A stretch of 64,000 bases of DNA from Drosophila persimilis. Lineage: Eukaryota > Arthropoda > Insecta > Diptera > Drosophilidae. Each line of letters opens with the position of its first letter. Position 1 is the first letter of the stretch. The stretch spans positions 496,001-560,000 of the forward strand of contig NW_020825288.1 of NCBI RefSeq assembly GCF_003286085.1, given 5' to 3'. Positions 1 through 14,391 of the stretch are shown here, piece after piece. A model generated the notes under the pieces. That model was not told the DNA's origin. It was given only the letters and a program-made list of their open reading frames with translations, and did not search any database. The position numbers and the translations under genes are program-made.

Positions 1-2112
1 AGCCGCAGTAGCAGTAGCAGCGACCGCGACCGCGACTGCGACAGAGCAACAGATATAAAACAATGCAAATTAATGTCAGCGCAGAGAGGCACCATTAAAC
101 TACATTCGGTAGTCAAGAGGGCGATGTAAGGGGGGAGGGAGCTGCTTTAAACATTAGCAGGAGTCAAGCAGCGCCTAATTACGAATTGTAGCGGCATGTT
201 GCACACAAAAGACGACGAGAATCAACAGGAGCAAACACCACCATATTGGCAGTCGGCATCAAAAGTAGCAGCAGCGACACACTCATGTCCATGTCTCTAT
301 CTCTGTCTCTCTCTCACTCTCAATGCAATTAGTCAAATTTGCTTGGCAGCGAATGTGCCTTTGGTTGTTGTTGCATTATTTGATTTGCCAACTGTAAACG
401 GCCAAGAGCGTGGCAGAGGCAGCGAAGTCAGCAATGAGGCCGCCGTCCGTCAGCGGCACTGGCCGAGTGCAATGCACGACGCGAGCGGCAAACGAAATGC
501 AAACATTGTGCGAAGGAGAGAGAAATGGGTTGGGGGGAGAGCAATAGATAGATAGAGATAGTGGCAAGGTACATCTACAATCGTGGGTAAGGTATTAACA
601 GGTGACGATCTCAATTTGCCATAGATCTGCTGCAGCTCGCAGCCCTACTGCCCCTCACCTTCTGTCGAATATACCTTGGATAGTGGGAGAGAGGTGACTG
701 TGAGCGCCGCCAGCTGACGTTTTTTAGTTGTAAAACAAAAATGAAACTGTTCCGCGCTCTCTCTCACTCGCTGTCGCTCTGCTCTGCCCCCAGCTGTCTG
801 TGATAGCAGCAGCAGCAGCAGCAAAAGCAGAAAAAAAACGTAACGTTAACGCTGGCGACTGCCCAATAGCAAAAAATGTGCGATAGGTCGGAGTTTTGTG
901 TGCTTTTTTGCTGTTTTTTCTTTCTTGTTTTGTATTTTGCATGTTTTGTTTTGTTATTTGTTGCTGCCCGCGTCTCTGCTGCCGCTGCTGCCGTCGCTAA
1001 TTGTTTGCGCGGACTGCAATTTGCATGTGTCGCCGCGAAGTTTATTGACCGCTCGGCGTGGGCAGCAGCCAGCAGAGCCAACGACTGCAACGGCAACGGC
1101 AACGACAACGACAGCGGCAGCGCAGCTGGCATCACGCCCAACTATTTATAGATAAGAAAAGCGACTAAAAAAAGAGTTGCGCAAGTCAGCGGCGACAATT
1201 GCTCTGAGGAGGGAATATTCTAAGAATTTTTAAAAGTGCACTTTTCTGCAGGGATAATTTACGAAAAATGTAGAAACGATTCGGGGAAATTCTTACAGCG
1301 GAACAATCCGAAAGCTCACCTCGCATTTGTATACGGTTCATTGCGGTACTTTGCCTGAGAGACTAATCGACATTTTGGCAAACTTTTCGCCTCCTCTATT
1401 CCTCATCATCCCCCATTCGAGTTCCTCTCTCCATCTCTCCCTCCCGAGATGATCTTTTCCGCCAACTCAAACAAGCAGCAGGCGAAGATGTTGCTGACCG
1501 GATGTTGCACATTGCAGCTGTTGCAGTTGTTGGTGTTGCTGCCGCAATCATAGCGCAAATGAAGCAAATATTTGCTGTTAACAACTTAATGCGCTTGTCG
1601 CCATTGCCATCGCCGTCGCCGTCGCCTCCATTCCTTCACTGTTCTCTTCCCCACAGCCCCCAAGCTCCATCACTCTCCGCCGCTGATTATGCGCCTCAAT
1701 CAACAGTTACAACAACTGCAACAAGAGAAACAGCAACATTGCCGTTGCTGTTGCTGCTGCTGCTGCTGCTGCTGCACTTCATAATTTCAGCTATCTGAGC
1801 TTCGCTTTTTATTTCACTTTTAATGCAATTAACTTGCCACTTGTCTGACTATCCGTCTCTGTTTCTCTGTCTGTCTGTCTCGTTGTCTCGCTGTCGTCTG
1901 TCCCCAGACAGAGTTGTTGCCGTCTCACCATTGGCGACAACCCCCCTTGACGACGCCTCCCCTGCTCCCCATCCATCTCCATCCATTCCGGCCATGACGA
2001 GTGGGCTGGTGGCTGCCTTAGTTGGTCTGCTTTATGGCCAGCTAATGCTGTTTTTATCTGTTTTTCTTGGCCAAGATTTATTTTATTGTTATTGGAAATG
2101 CCGCTCTGCTTT

Positions 2113-2113
<1 letters not shown>

Positions 2114-2150
<37 letters not shown>
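2114..2150. repeat. (CT)n microsatellite in hdc intron
   Basis: A near-perfect CT dinucleotide run of about 37 bases, followed by interrupted CT/TGTCTC sequence to 2166. Confidence 0.9.
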
Positions 2151-2157
<7 letters not shown>

Positions 2158-4884
2158 GTCTCTCTAGCTCTCAACAAACAATCTCGCGAGTGTGTGGAAA
2201 CTTTCAATAAAAGTTAGTCGAAGAACCCGCGGGAGAGAGAGATAGAGAGAGAGGCTGAGCTAGCGCCAGAGTTGTTTGTCTGATTAATTCGCCATTAAAC
2301 TGTGATTAATGTTGTTTATTCTGCGCAAAGTTATTAGCTAAATGTGTTAATTATGAGTGTCGATTGTGCGATTCTGTGATTACTCGATTACTGCAGATCA
2401 GGAGGATGGGCTGTCACGCCATTAGCACGTTTTTTTTTTTGTTTTTTTTGTTACCCTAGCCTCTCAATGACTGTACTTTTTTGTGCCCGCTTCTGATGAC
2501 TTAATTAACTCTTAATTATTATTCATATTTTTCGTGGGTTCGGTTCTCCCCCCAAACATCAAGATATATGGCGGCAATTATGACTGTCTGTTCGATCAAT
2601 GATCACCGATCGCCGATCACCCACCCGCACACTCACAAATACTATATATTCTCGAATAAATCAGATTCAGTCTGCGACTCAGACGAATCATAGACCGTCG
2701 TCCTTCACAGTTTTTATGGCAATTTGCATTTGCCATTTTTGTCAGCATTTTGTAGTCACATTTTCATCAGTTTTCACACCAAACATTCAAAGGCGAAAAT
2801 CAATTAAAAAATGTTTGCTACGGGCCAATGGTGGGGTCCGTGTGTGTGGCAGAGAGGCTACATCGAGGTTTACATGGTAATGACCGAAACGACCGAACGA
2901 CGACGTCGACGAGCAGCTTTTTGGATGGCTACAACCGCGAACGGTGGAGTGTCCCTGGCAAAAATGCATAAATAACAAAGGCAAACAAATGATGGAGACA
3001 GAATAGGAGGGAGACACAAATAAGAAGAGAGAGAGGGAGAGACACAGAGTATGCTCTGTGGAGAGACAGAGAAGACAATGATAAACGTCAGATGCTCAGA
3101 AATCATTTGAACAAAAGAGTTGACAGACAGATCTCTATAATTAGAGTCAAAGTCTGGGCCAACTCGAAACTAATAAATGAACTCCATCTCTTCGATGGAG
3201 AAGTTCTTTAATACTGAGTGTTTTGGAAGGGTAATCTCGATTCGATATCATCGAAGTTAAGATATTCGACTCTACAGAATGTAGATGCATACGGAATACA
3301 GTGTGAATAATGACAGTACGACGAACAGTACCATAGCATACTGAAAATTGCATTTCCGAATATATCTAATATGTAATGTGATCATTAAACGAATGAATAG
3401 TCAGAAAAAACGAACTCTGCTCGATAATTAGTAGCCACTTTTGACTGATTTATAGGGCTGATACGCGCTGTACATAATTATGTGCCGGGCATGACATTAT
3501 CTTGGCAATATAGTGGCAGCATTGACTTGGTCACGACTTGGGCGACATGTGACACCCACAGAGCAGAGCAGAGCGAGCGGAGAACGGATCGGATCGGATC
3601 GGACCTGAACAAATTGAAATTCTTTTTACGAGCGCTGCAGCGTTTGTTCTTGAAAACTTGCAAATGTCTGGCAGCAAATTAATTGCCAGGTTCTCTACTG
3701 CGATGCGATTTAGATATATGTATGTACATATATGCAACGGGGAGTGCATAGTAGGGGGCGTGGCTGCATAATTATTGGTGCTGACAGGCGACAAAGCGAT
3801 ATATGACTATAATTTGACCTTAATGAGGTACGGGGCGCCGCTCAAAATTAATTGCACACATGGAACATGCGCTGAAAGATGGAGAAACACCGAGAATCGC
3901 GTTAGAGGGTCCCTCTATTTGTGGCAGTCCTCGTAGCCCTCCAATTCCCGCTCTCAATCTCTACCATTTCCTCCTAATTTAGACATTTCTGCCATTTATG
4001 AGGCCGCCTCGTAAATATGTTTGCCTTTGACTGGTTTTTGTGGCCAGCTGATGATCGCCGCCGATTCGAGCGTTAAATTTATGACGCGCACTGTATGGGG
4101 CAGCGCAGTAAGAGCCACAAACAACAATTGGCCACAAAATGTGTTTACGACGCCGCTTCTTGGCCTCCGAATTTGCCCGACTTGGCTCTCGGCCCGGCCG
4201 CTACCGTATCGTCGCTCGTTTCGGATCTGGACCTATAAAAGTCCGACTTGGCCAGCGGCGGCTCTTGGCCAGCTGGGAGCCCCTTGTCCGCGTCCGAGTC
4301 CGGCGCTATCTCCGTCGGCCATCGCTCCGTGGCTGCTTTGGGCATTTGTCAAATTGATTGCGAAATAAATTCGAGTGCGCGGAATTGGGATTTCTTCATT
4401 ATTCGGACTCCGACTGCAGTTGACATTGTCCGAAGATGATGCATGTGCCATGCGGCATGTGGCATGTGGCAGAGATCTGCATAAGTTAATGCTGAATTAT
4501 AGACTTGATAAGCACCGAGGGGAGCAGGTGGACGCTAATTAATGGCTGCATAAATTTCCCGATTCTTTTGCGGCTAAAAAGATTCCTTAAAAGGAGATTC
4601 GCTTCTGTGGGTTAAGCCATGGATGGGGGGGGCCTACAGATCTTCCTACAGAGCCGAGTCTCAGTCTCTCCTTCACTTTGCCACTTTATTTCAGTTTTAG
4701 TCATCTTGAACTTCTTGGAATTCTTCTAAGACTAGAATCATATCTCATGTTGTTACAGAATCCTTATTGCAGTCCTTTCAGACCAATGACTTCTTAAGAT
4801 CCTATACCTTTTATAGCGATTCTCATTACGACCCCCTCTTTTAGCCCCTCCATATAGATTGTATTGTCTTGGAATTAATCGCAA

Positions 4885-4915
4885 AATTCTCTTTCTTATC
4901 TCATTGCAGGTATGT
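4885..4915 (+). promoter_or_regulatory. hdc: candidate recursive (zero-length exon) splice site
   Basis: A pyrimidine-rich tract (TTCTCTTTCTTATCTCATTG) runs directly into CAG|GTATGT, joining a 3' splice site to a 5' splice site at 4909/4910. This is the layout of Drosophila ratcheting points, whose consensus is a pyrimidine tract followed by CAG|GTAAGT. They remove long introns in steps. Here the site lies in an intron of at least 21.7 kb. The fourth donor base is T instead of A, which weakens the call. I found no second such site on the + strand of this intron by eye. Confidence 0.4.
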
Positions 4916-7900
4916 AGAGACACCGACTTCCTATATAGAGCACATGCCTCACATATGGGTGGTTCTAAGCAACAATCGTGAGTATAACACAGCAGCAGAG
5001 CAGAACAGAGCAGCAGACCAGACTAGGCCGAATCGATGGAACCCGTCTGATGCCCACACTCTTTCTGTAGCTTGGAGCTCGCCGTCCGCTGTCCGCTATG
5101 TGGCGTTTCCCATCTGTGGCTAATTTGCAGACAAGCCACGCCCCTACACAGGCGGCAGCAGCAACAGTTTAGATGTTGTAAAGCATCGGAGGGGGGCACG
5201 AGGAGATGAGGTGCAACCGGCAATTTTCAAATTTGCGATCATCGACGGGCGCCACCAACGCGCGGCCTGCCCCAACAACGCTGTCGATTTGCGATGCAGC
5301 CACCTCTTAGGGAGGGGAGGAGGAGGTGGATGGGGAGGGGGAGGGGGAGAGCAGAGAGACAGCCAGCCAAAATAGGCGGCAAAATGGAAAATGGCAAAAT
5401 GTTTTGCAATTTTCGCTGCATTTGCAGACAATAAATTGTTGGCCATTTAATTTGGCCGTAGCCATCGCCATCGCCGTCGCACAAGGTGGGGAAAGGAGTG
5501 GGAGTGCCCCAAGCAATGTGCAACAAGCGGCAGTTGCACTCTCTGGCTGTCTCTCGCTCTCGCTCGCGCTATCTCTCTCTCTTTCTGTGAGCTGACTAAA
5601 TTGATTTGTTGCGGCTGTGGAAGGCACGCAGTCAATCAAGCGTGCCACAATCCAACAGCAAATCTCGGTTCCCCATCTAAAGCCGTGGAGAGTGGTGTGT
5701 GTGTGGGGGGGTGTGGGGTGCACAGAGCAAGGAGGGGGTGGTGGTGGTGCAGATGCCACTGCAGCGATAAGAAATGTTGAGCAACATTGTTGCCAAACGA
5801 CAAGAAATTGCACTTAAAATTCGCGCTAAAAAGCAAAACAGAAATAAACAGAAATGCTTGTTCAGCATTCAGGCCTAACATTTCAGCCTCAGTGCTTTGC
5901 CGAAGCCCCAGGCGCGCTGAAAATGCCAAAAGCTGAGCCGGCATACCCTGTACAGAACACGGGGTGCATCGGCTGGCGGGTCGGAGAGTGGGGAGCGGAG
6001 AGCGAGAAAGTGACGGAAACCTTTTAAAAATGATCAAATGACTCCACACTCCGCACGGAGTGCATTGCACATCAGAGTGGCCATGCACCTGGAATGGGAT
6101 GCAGTTGAGGAGGCTCTAAATGAGAGAGATCAAAAAAGTGGAGAGGGTACATCAGTTCGGCCACCCACGTTGTCAGAGTCCTCTTAGAAGATAACCGTCG
6201 GAAAGCGTAGGGTATGCCAAAGCGCAGCACATGCACCGCCTTGGAGAGAGATCGTTTCGTTTGTCACCGTTATTACGCACAGTTAGTGCGTCTGCAGTGG
6301 CCTCCTCTTCCGTGCACTGCACCCCCCACTCAGCCTGCAATTTTTGGCATCGTGCGGTGTCATAATCGCCCATTGCTGCCCATAGTCATAGCAATAGTCG
6401 TTTACGTACTCGTTGTCTGCCGTCTCTGTCTCTCTCCCTCTCTCTTTCTCTCTCTTTCAGGCACGTACGTGCCAGCCGGCACAGGCAACGGCAACGGCAG
6501 CGGCCGCGGCATAGAGTGCACGCCAACACATGCACGCTCTGCTGCAGTCGGCGTCGGCTGTTGTCGTTTGGCCGCCATCGCAATCTAATGTCAGATAGTT
6601 TTGCGGTCGCTAACCCGCCTCGCTTCGGCAGTGGCAGCGACTGCATGGGAGCGAGCGCCATGCGAATGTGAGAGGAAAGAGGAGCAGCAGCAGTAGAGAA
6701 ATAGCACAATGCATGCACGCACACACACACACACACTCTCGTGTGTTTCCATCTCGCATGCTCTCACACACATTGTGCAATTAGTTTGTGCGCTGATGAA
6801 TGCAAATTAGAATTAAAGCAGCACCGCACAGTGGGACGCATATAATGCGCTATCGAGTGGAGGGGATGGGTGACAAAAGCTCTCGCAGGCTGCTCCACGG
6901 TTCAGACTTGGTGTGTCTCATGTAAGCGATATTTAATCTGCCATTTGGTTGCGTCTCTCTCGCTGTTTGTGGCAAGAATGTTGCTGAGCCTGGCCATAAA
7001 AAGCAAACATTTGTTGACATCTGCCACACGCTTTAGCTTCGTTCTCCGCTCCGCTCCGCTCCTCTCCTCTCTCCTCCCTCCCTCTCGTCGTTTCCTTTCG
7101 TTTGTCAGCTTGTCAATCAAGTGGTCGTCGTCCACAATTATCCATTCTAATGACAGAGAAAGAGACAGGGACAGGGACGGACGGAGGGACGGAGACAGCA
7201 GGTTCAAAGATGGCTTGCACATGTTTCGCTTTGACAAAATGCCAACAAAAATGCCTGCCAGTCAGCCCCAGCATATGTCGCGCGCACTTAAATAATTCTC
7301 GAAAAAGCTAAAGAAAACACATAGAAAACGGACAAAAACTAAGAAGAAGAAAAATAAGAAAAGGCAGAAAGAGGAAAAAAAAAAACAGCACAGAAAACCC
7401 CCAAAACAGAGTCGAGTCTAAAAGACGTCGCACACACAGATAGTTGCTATTATTTCCCAATGCGTTACTTTGCTGTTTTTGTGCGTGGAAAATATGTTTA
7501 AAATAAATAAACCCCCAAGTGCTACAGGGCTACAGTGGTGGATCCATAAAAAGAGGCTGCGCGAGAATACTTTTGCTTTCAGGCTACAGTTTTTATTGCT
7601 GCCTGCACCATAACCTATGACAATAATTAGTTGGGCAGCGAGTAAGAGCGAGAGCGGGAGAGAGCAAGTCGGCAAATAGAAATGGACTGACCGAGAGCGG
7701 AGAGAGAGTGGGTTGGTTGGTTGGTGAGTGAGCTTTGCTCTCCCAACTGCTGCCTCGAAGCAAGGCATATCAAAAAAGGTATGGGAGCTGCGCTAATCGC
7801 ACACTTAACTTTGGTTACGCTCTCAGACACTGCCTTACTTTATAATTGATATTAACTGAAATCTAACTCTCTCGCTCTCTCCCTCTCTCTATCTCTCTGT

Positions 7901-9011
7901 CTGGCTTGGGTATTTGGGCAGGGCAGCCGCAAAGTAGGCAACGCTTTTGATATGCACATATTTGAGCAACATTAATTTGAATCGAATGACAGCAGCGGCA
8001 GCAACAACAACACTTGCCACAAGTACAAAAACAACAATTGCAGTTCGTTGACTCGCAGCAACATTTGCCGCCCGCCTCGTGCCGCTCTTTGCCACTTGCC
8101 TGTCGTGCCTTGTTTGACTTTGTAAATTTGAATCGACTCGACTCTCGGGGCTGGCTGGCTGGCTGGCACGCTGGCAGCTTTCCATTATCTGGCTTCGGCT
8201 TCGGCTTTGGCTGCGGCTGCGGCTGTGGCCAAAAAAGGTTGTGCAACGCCCTCCCTGGGGGGTCAACACCTACCACTTGGCGGTAAGTAAACGTTGCTGC
8301 CACCGTTTCAGCCTGATGGATTGTGTTTGGCTAAGAGGAGCACCATTATCATCATCACCATCACCAGCACCGTTTGCAGGGAAAGAAGGAACCACTTGAA
8401 CTTGCGCCTGCCCATGGGACGTATGCGTAATATTTCACCGAGTCAGTCTGCTAATTAATAATGCTAATCGCTAGAGATCAGAGATAAGTCTACCTCTTGC
8501 CGCTCACCAGTTGCACGTTGCAACAGCTCAATTACCAACTGCAGCAGCAGCTGCCACTGCTTTGGGGCACAGCCACGATCGTGGGGCAAGCCTTATCGGG
8601 TGCAGGCAATCAGCGAAACGAAGCGAACGCCCACTTGCACTTCCACTTCCCCTTCCCTGTTGCACTCCCATATGGCAGTGTGCCCCCAGCATACCCCGCA
8701 TACAGAGGCATACCCTTGGTATAGGCCAGTCTCTAAGACTCTTGCCTCTAATTAGTTCAACTTAACGAGTGTGCACTGTTTTAAGAGTTTGTCATGCCTC
8801 CGTCCAATTTGCAGTTGCAGTTGCAGATATTTAATGTTTTCGGTTTCGTTTGGCTCGTAAAAAAGCCTTAAAATAGCAGCGAGAGAAGATGGCCCAAAGG
8901 GCGGGGGGTAATCGCATCGCAGTCTGCCAAAAAACTTGCACTTGAAGTGGGTCTGGGAGTCGAGTTCCGTTGAGTTCCGTTGAGTGTCTGCTGCTGGCTG
9001 CCTTTGATTCG

Positions 9012-9036
9012 TTCATTCATTCATTCATTCATTCAT
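9012..9036. repeat. (TTCA)n microsatellite
   Basis: Six tandem copies of a four-base unit in the hdc intron. Confidence 0.9.
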
Positions 9037-10808
9037 AAGCGGTTGTCGAAACATTTTTGCATGATGTTGAAGCCGATGATGATGCTGATGTTTGAAGTGT
9101 CTTTGATGCTCATTTCAGTGCAGGAGAAAGAGAGTGCGAGGGAGAGGGCAGAGGGCAGAGAAATGTAAAATGTATTTTAAAATCAGAGAAACGGGGAACG
9201 GGGAATAGGGGGCAAGGAATTCAGGAACATGGAGAGCCTGGTCCGCCTATTGATTTTTACGAGCAGCCAAAGGAAAGGTTCATCGAACCGACTGCCCCTC
9301 AGACTGCCCCTCCGACTCCCCACATGCACACATGCACACGTGCACACATGCTGGGGCATGTGGCTCCCTACCTGGACCTGGAGGAGACCCTGGGATATTC
9401 ACATATATTTTTTCATTAAATTTTCACTGCCAAACGCTTTGAGTTAGCACCAATTAGTCGCATCCGTTGGCTGCTCTCCCCCCCTCTCGCTCCCAAAATA
9501 AATAAATTTTATTTCATTTTTTCGTGTTTTGGCAAATCTTCAACTTCAATTTGGTTTGTTGGCCGTCCGTTGCCAGACTTTGTAGAGTCATTGACCAACT
9601 TCAATCTTTTTTTCTGGTTTTCTCTTCGATTCTCCCTAAGCTTGCAGTGCTCCCCCCCCCACCCCCCCTCTCCCCGACTCTGGCAGTGTCTCTCCTTCTC
9701 CCTTGTGTCCACTTTCTGTTTTCTGTTTTTTTTTTTTCTGTGGGTTTTGCGGGCTGTAGGGACAGTGGAGCCTTTCATGTCTGTTTAACTTATTTGACAT
9801 GGGTCCGTCGAGTCCTGAGCTTTTCACAAATATTGCGCAGAGGGGGAAGGGAGAGGGGACCCTGTCTATGGCTCTGTCCCCGTTTCCATCTCTGTCCTGG
9901 GGCAGTCCATTATGTCCTGGCTTATTTGTTTTAATATTCGCTGCTCGTTTTCCAGCTAGTTTCGGCCAAGAGTCCTTTGCATACCCCCCGCCTGCTCTGC
10001 TCTGCTCCTTGGCTTATCGTTAACAGCACATTAAAGGATTTCAATGCCGTCGGCTTCGAGCAGCAGAACATTGTGCACCACAAACATTTTGCTTATTGAC
10101 TTTGTTGGCACTTTGACGCCTTATCGCCCATCTACATGGCTATGGCCTGGCTCCACTTTCTCCTCTTTCTCCGCTTGTCTGGACTTGTTTGGGCCATAGC
10201 CAGACGGAGAAAGAGGCGGGGGCAGGGGCAGGGACAGGCAGACAAACATTTCCGCTCTGGTGGCTGCCTATGGCCGGATGGTCCGACGGTCGGTCACGTG
10301 CGGCTTTGGCTTTGGCGTTGGCGTTGGCTTCAACTTCGATTCGATCCGTTTCGTTTCGTTTCATTTCGACTCGTTTGGTTTGGTTTCACTTCCTTCGGCA
10401 GCCTCAAGGACACAATGTGGCGAGTGGCAAATCAATAAACTTGGAAAGGCCCTGAAAGGAGAATGGGAGCCACTGTGTGAGACATCTTTAAGGATCGGAA
10501 CGGATGAGTAGCCTTCCAGGATTAAAGCTTAAGCGTGGTTCCTCCGCTGCATGGCTGCATGGTGCCTCCTTGAGTTTCATTAAACTAATCCATCAACATC
10601 CTCTGAGGGGGACTCCTCCCTTCATTGTCTCTTCGCTTGTCTGCAATTCAATCAAAATTTGCCTTGGCTTTGCACAAAAACAATTGAGTTTGTCTCGAGA
10701 GAAGGCTTCTCTCCCACTTCCCGCCCGCCTCTGGGTGATTATTCTCTGGCTATCCTCTAGTCTCTATCTGCCCGCCACCTTCGCCCCCACCTGTTCCGAC
10801 ACTTGCTC

Positions 10809-10840
10809 CTGCCACTGCCACTGCCACTGCCACTGCCACT
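10809..10840. repeat. (CTGCCA)n hexanucleotide repeat
   Basis: About five tandem copies of CTGCCA. Shorter runs of the same unit occur at about 11250-11276 in the same intron. Confidence 0.85.
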
Positions 10841-13331
10841 GGTCCTGGACACGCCCCAATTGTGTTTTTGGCATTGTCGCGACTTGGCTGACAACATCTC
10901 CCAGCAGACGACACTTGTCGACGGTCTCCTCCTCCTCCGGGGGTACAGTGGGTATTCCTCGTGGAGGCAAACACTTGCTCTTGGACTCTCTACCTTCTGT
11001 TTAGTGTCTAGGCGTCTACTGTCTCTCGTCTCCCGTCTCCCGTCTCTTGTCCCTGAATTTTGCCTTCCCTTTCCTTCTCCCTCTCGTTTGTGCTAATGTC
11101 TCTTGGCAAACTTTCGCTGTCGCTGCATCGTCGTTGCCATCGCTGCTGTCATTGTCTCTGATGCGCCTCCTCTGGATGCGGCTCGTTATCTATGGCTGGC
11201 AACGACAGGCAGCATTGATTTAATGACGTTGATGGGGCGCCACTCGTGCCACTGCCACTGCCACTGCCTCTGCCACCGCTCCACTTGAGCTTCTCCGCTG
11301 ATGCTTTATTTATTGATTTAACTTTGCAATATCGCCAGAGAGCGAAATCCTTTCTCTGTGCTCTCCCCTCCTTCTCCTCTTTTTTTTTTTTGTTTTTTCC
11401 TTTTTATTTGGCGCACTTAACGCGTTTTTGTATCCTTGAATGGATTTCCTTTTTATTTCTGCAGAGCTTGCGAAATTTATGCGCTTTGCCCCCGCCTCCA
11501 CCCCCTCCACCCCCTCCGCCCGGCTTCTTTGAGGCGCCTCTAAGCTTCTTTTAAATAAATAACGCAAAAAGGAAGGAAAGACGTGTACGAAGAGAAAAGC
11601 AGAGCTGAGCAGTGCATTGAACTCGGTCTCTTCCCCGAAGCTCCTCCTCTCCTCCTCCACTCTTATTGCCTTTTATTGGTTTTTGATTTGTCTTTTACCT
11701 TCTGGCATATATCCTTTAGCCCCCTTCTAGCCCCCTCTGCCCCTCTGGAGGGCATTGTTTGCTCCTTTTGTGTTCATTACCCATAAGAAGCTCAAGTCCT
11801 TCATTCTGAAATGTAATGCACGACTGCAGGGCTCCAAAAAGGATCTCCGACTGGAGCGGGATGGCACAAAATTAATTATCGAGGTAGTAAGCCACGCCCC
11901 CACCGCCGCAAGACGCCCTTTTCTTGTTTTGTGTCTGCAGATTTTTGCAGATTTTTTTCATGTTTTGCGAATCTTATTACCTCTCTTCCTCTCTTCCACT
12001 CTGGGACTCTGTCTGTCTGTCTGTCTCTATTTCTCTGTTGAAGTGTAATGAAATTATCCTGAATGAGGGCTCAGAGCTCGACATGCGTGCCCCCCTCCGT
12101 GCCCCAACCGCCTGCCGCACTCGGAACAAGTTCAAAATTCGTCCTTCAATCGGATCCCAGGTCCCGGGTCCAAGGTCTGCCCCAAAACGAAGTGGAGGAG
12201 GCATCGGAGGAGCTTGCAATTTAATTACTCTGCGGTTTGCTGTTTGGGAAAACCCACACACATGTACGTGTATATGTGTATGTGTATGTGTATGTGGTGT
12301 GTGTGGCTCTTGTGGCATGCCTCAACAACAACTGCACCTGTGTGGGGGGAAGGAATTTCGCTTTTCATGTTTGGTCTGTGGACTGCGGACTCTGGCCACT
12401 CCCCCTCCCCCTCCTGCGTGCAATTTGTAAGCATTTTTCCACATTTGCTCCTGGGCTCCACAACTCGAATGTTCATTAGTTTGATTACCCAAATGGAGTC
12501 GGGCCCTGCCACCCCCCCATCCCGCCGCCCAATGTGTGCAGTGCAATGAAAAATTCACAAACGCAATCAGAAATTGCCAGGCCAAAAGTGCTGCCTCCCG
12601 CTCCCCCTCCTGCTCCTGCTCCTTCTGCTGTCCTTCTGCTGGTGACGGCCCTCTCTGAACTCGAAGCCATTCGAAAAGAACATGAAAAACTTGACAAAAG
12701 CTTTGGCTGCGGAGAAAAACAAGCAACAAGAGAAAGTTTTTTAGTTTTCTTAGAGGGGGGGAAAGAGTAGCTCTAATCTGAAACTCTTGGGGGAAAGTGC
12801 CGCACACGGGACACGGGAAGGGGGAGGGGACACTGGAGTGGGATATCTCCCTAGTCCTAGCGCTAGCATGTGCTTTAAATCATTTTCACTCTCGTTTTCC
12901 GTTGAGCGTTGACAGCAGCTGTTCGTCCTCCAGAATCCCGGTGTCTGGGATGGTCATTGTCCTGCGCTGATTTCTGTTTTTGGCTGTTCAACTTGTGGCC
13001 TCTCTCCACAAATCCTTCGAGTGTCTCGTGTCTCGTGCCCCACGTCCTGTGTCCTGTGTCCTGCGTCCTGCGTCTGAGCGAGCACTTATCGCACCTTGTT
13101 TTCCCAGTTAAACTGTCAACTCGGCGGAGGAGCAGTTTTTTAACCCGCGTACGTCCTTTTGGACCCTGATTAATTGCCGTTTGTGTGTGTGCGTCGCGCC
13201 CCCAAAGTTGATGAAGTTTTTAGTGTCCAACAAAGTGCTGCTGCTGCTGCTGGAGGGGGACGGGGATGCGGCGGGGTCCGGGCCATGGCTAATTATTAAT
13301 GTAAATGTTTTCACTTTTAATAGAAGCTTCG

Positions 13332-13332
<1 letters not shown>

Positions 13333-13364
<32 letters not shown>
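13333..13364. repeat. (CGC)n trinucleotide repeat
   Basis: About ten uninterrupted CGC/GCC triplets inside the hdc intron. They would read as polyalanine in one + frame, but the frame shows no other coding sign. Confidence 0.9.
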
Positions 13365-13365
<1 letters not shown>

Positions 13366-13402
13366 TCCTTCTGTCTGGCTTTGTGGGCGGAAGGAGGAGT
13401 CG

Positions 13403-13428
13403 CTCTCTCTCTCTCTCTCTCTCTCTCT
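13403..13428. repeat. (CT)n microsatellite
   Basis: Thirteen CT units, 38 bases after the CGC repeat. Confidence 0.9.
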
Positions 13429-14366
13429 AATTGCCGTTAAACATGCAGCTTACATGGCCAATGGTCAAAGGAGGAGAGAGTGGAAAGGGAAGCACTTTCC
13501 ATTTCGCTGATCCACTCCCTTCGCTCCCTCAGAGCTCTCTCCCGTCTCCCGTCTCCTGCCTCGCGTCTGTGTGGCAGGTGTCATTATCCTTGCCGCTCAT
13601 ACGCTGCTCTTTAATTAGAAATGCTAATAAGGACGAGCACCTCCACAGCCAGCTCCTGCTCCGCTTTTGGGTCCCTCGAAAGCTACTTAGCGATGATGTT
13701 ACTGACACCTTGAAAAGTGATTCAGCCATGGGGCACGGGCCATGGGCCATGGGGCATGGGGCATGCGGAGCTGTCTCAGTTTTTGTTCTTTTGTGGCACG
13801 ATTAGCGCCCTTGATGAGCACCAGTAAGTATTTGTGGCAGCAGCGGCAGATCACATATCAGCTTATCTGCGATGTGCGTTCCACGTGTGTCGGGGATTAC
13901 GTTTCAGAGGGGGAATGGCCAGGGCACCACAGAAGAGGCAACCCTGGAAACTTTTTGGTGATTCTAGGACTAGAATTATCCTCCCTCCAGCACTCTCTGC
14001 AGCAAAACCGTGAGGTTCTCGAGAGACCTGTGCCGGTTCTGTTTAGTCGAACACGCCAAGTTCTTCCTCTCTTCGGAGCCGCGCACCGTGCAACCACATC
14101 GAGGACTCACTTTGGGGTGCAGCTCAAGAAGGACTCCTCCATTGCCACTCGTGCCATTTATTGGCCTTTAAAGCGGTGTCGAGTGCAGTGGCTTCGTTCT
14201 GTCTGTCTCTCTTTCTGTCTCTTTCACTTTCTGTTTGTCTGCGTCTCTGTCTGCCTCCTGAAAGAGTGGTAGAGGGGCGAAGGGGAAGGGGAACGGCAGG
14301 AGATGAAGTCGAGGATTGGAAGTTTTTAATGTCGTGTTTATTTTGACATTTTCATTATGTGCGTAT

Positions 14367-14391
14367 TGTGTGTGTGTGTGTGTGTGTGTGT
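14367..14391. repeat. (TG)n microsatellite
   Basis: A perfect TG dinucleotide run of about 25 bases in the hdc intron. Confidence 0.9.

Noticed and set aside
4234..4241. TATAAAAG in a GC-rich part of the hdc intron (4139-4357)
   Set aside because: No initiator about 30 bases downstream and no supported exon following it; a single TATA match in 22 kb is expected by chance.
5307..5813. 168-codon minus-strand frame in the hdc intron
   Set aside because: It is built from simple repeats (CT, GGGGA, CATCGC runs), overlaps several equally long frames and has no domain.
8281..8287. Strong donor-like GTAAGTA in the hdc intron after an open frame
   Set aside because: The preceding frame (8014-8286) encodes GFGFGCGCG-type simple sequence and has no matching acceptor; probably a decoy site.
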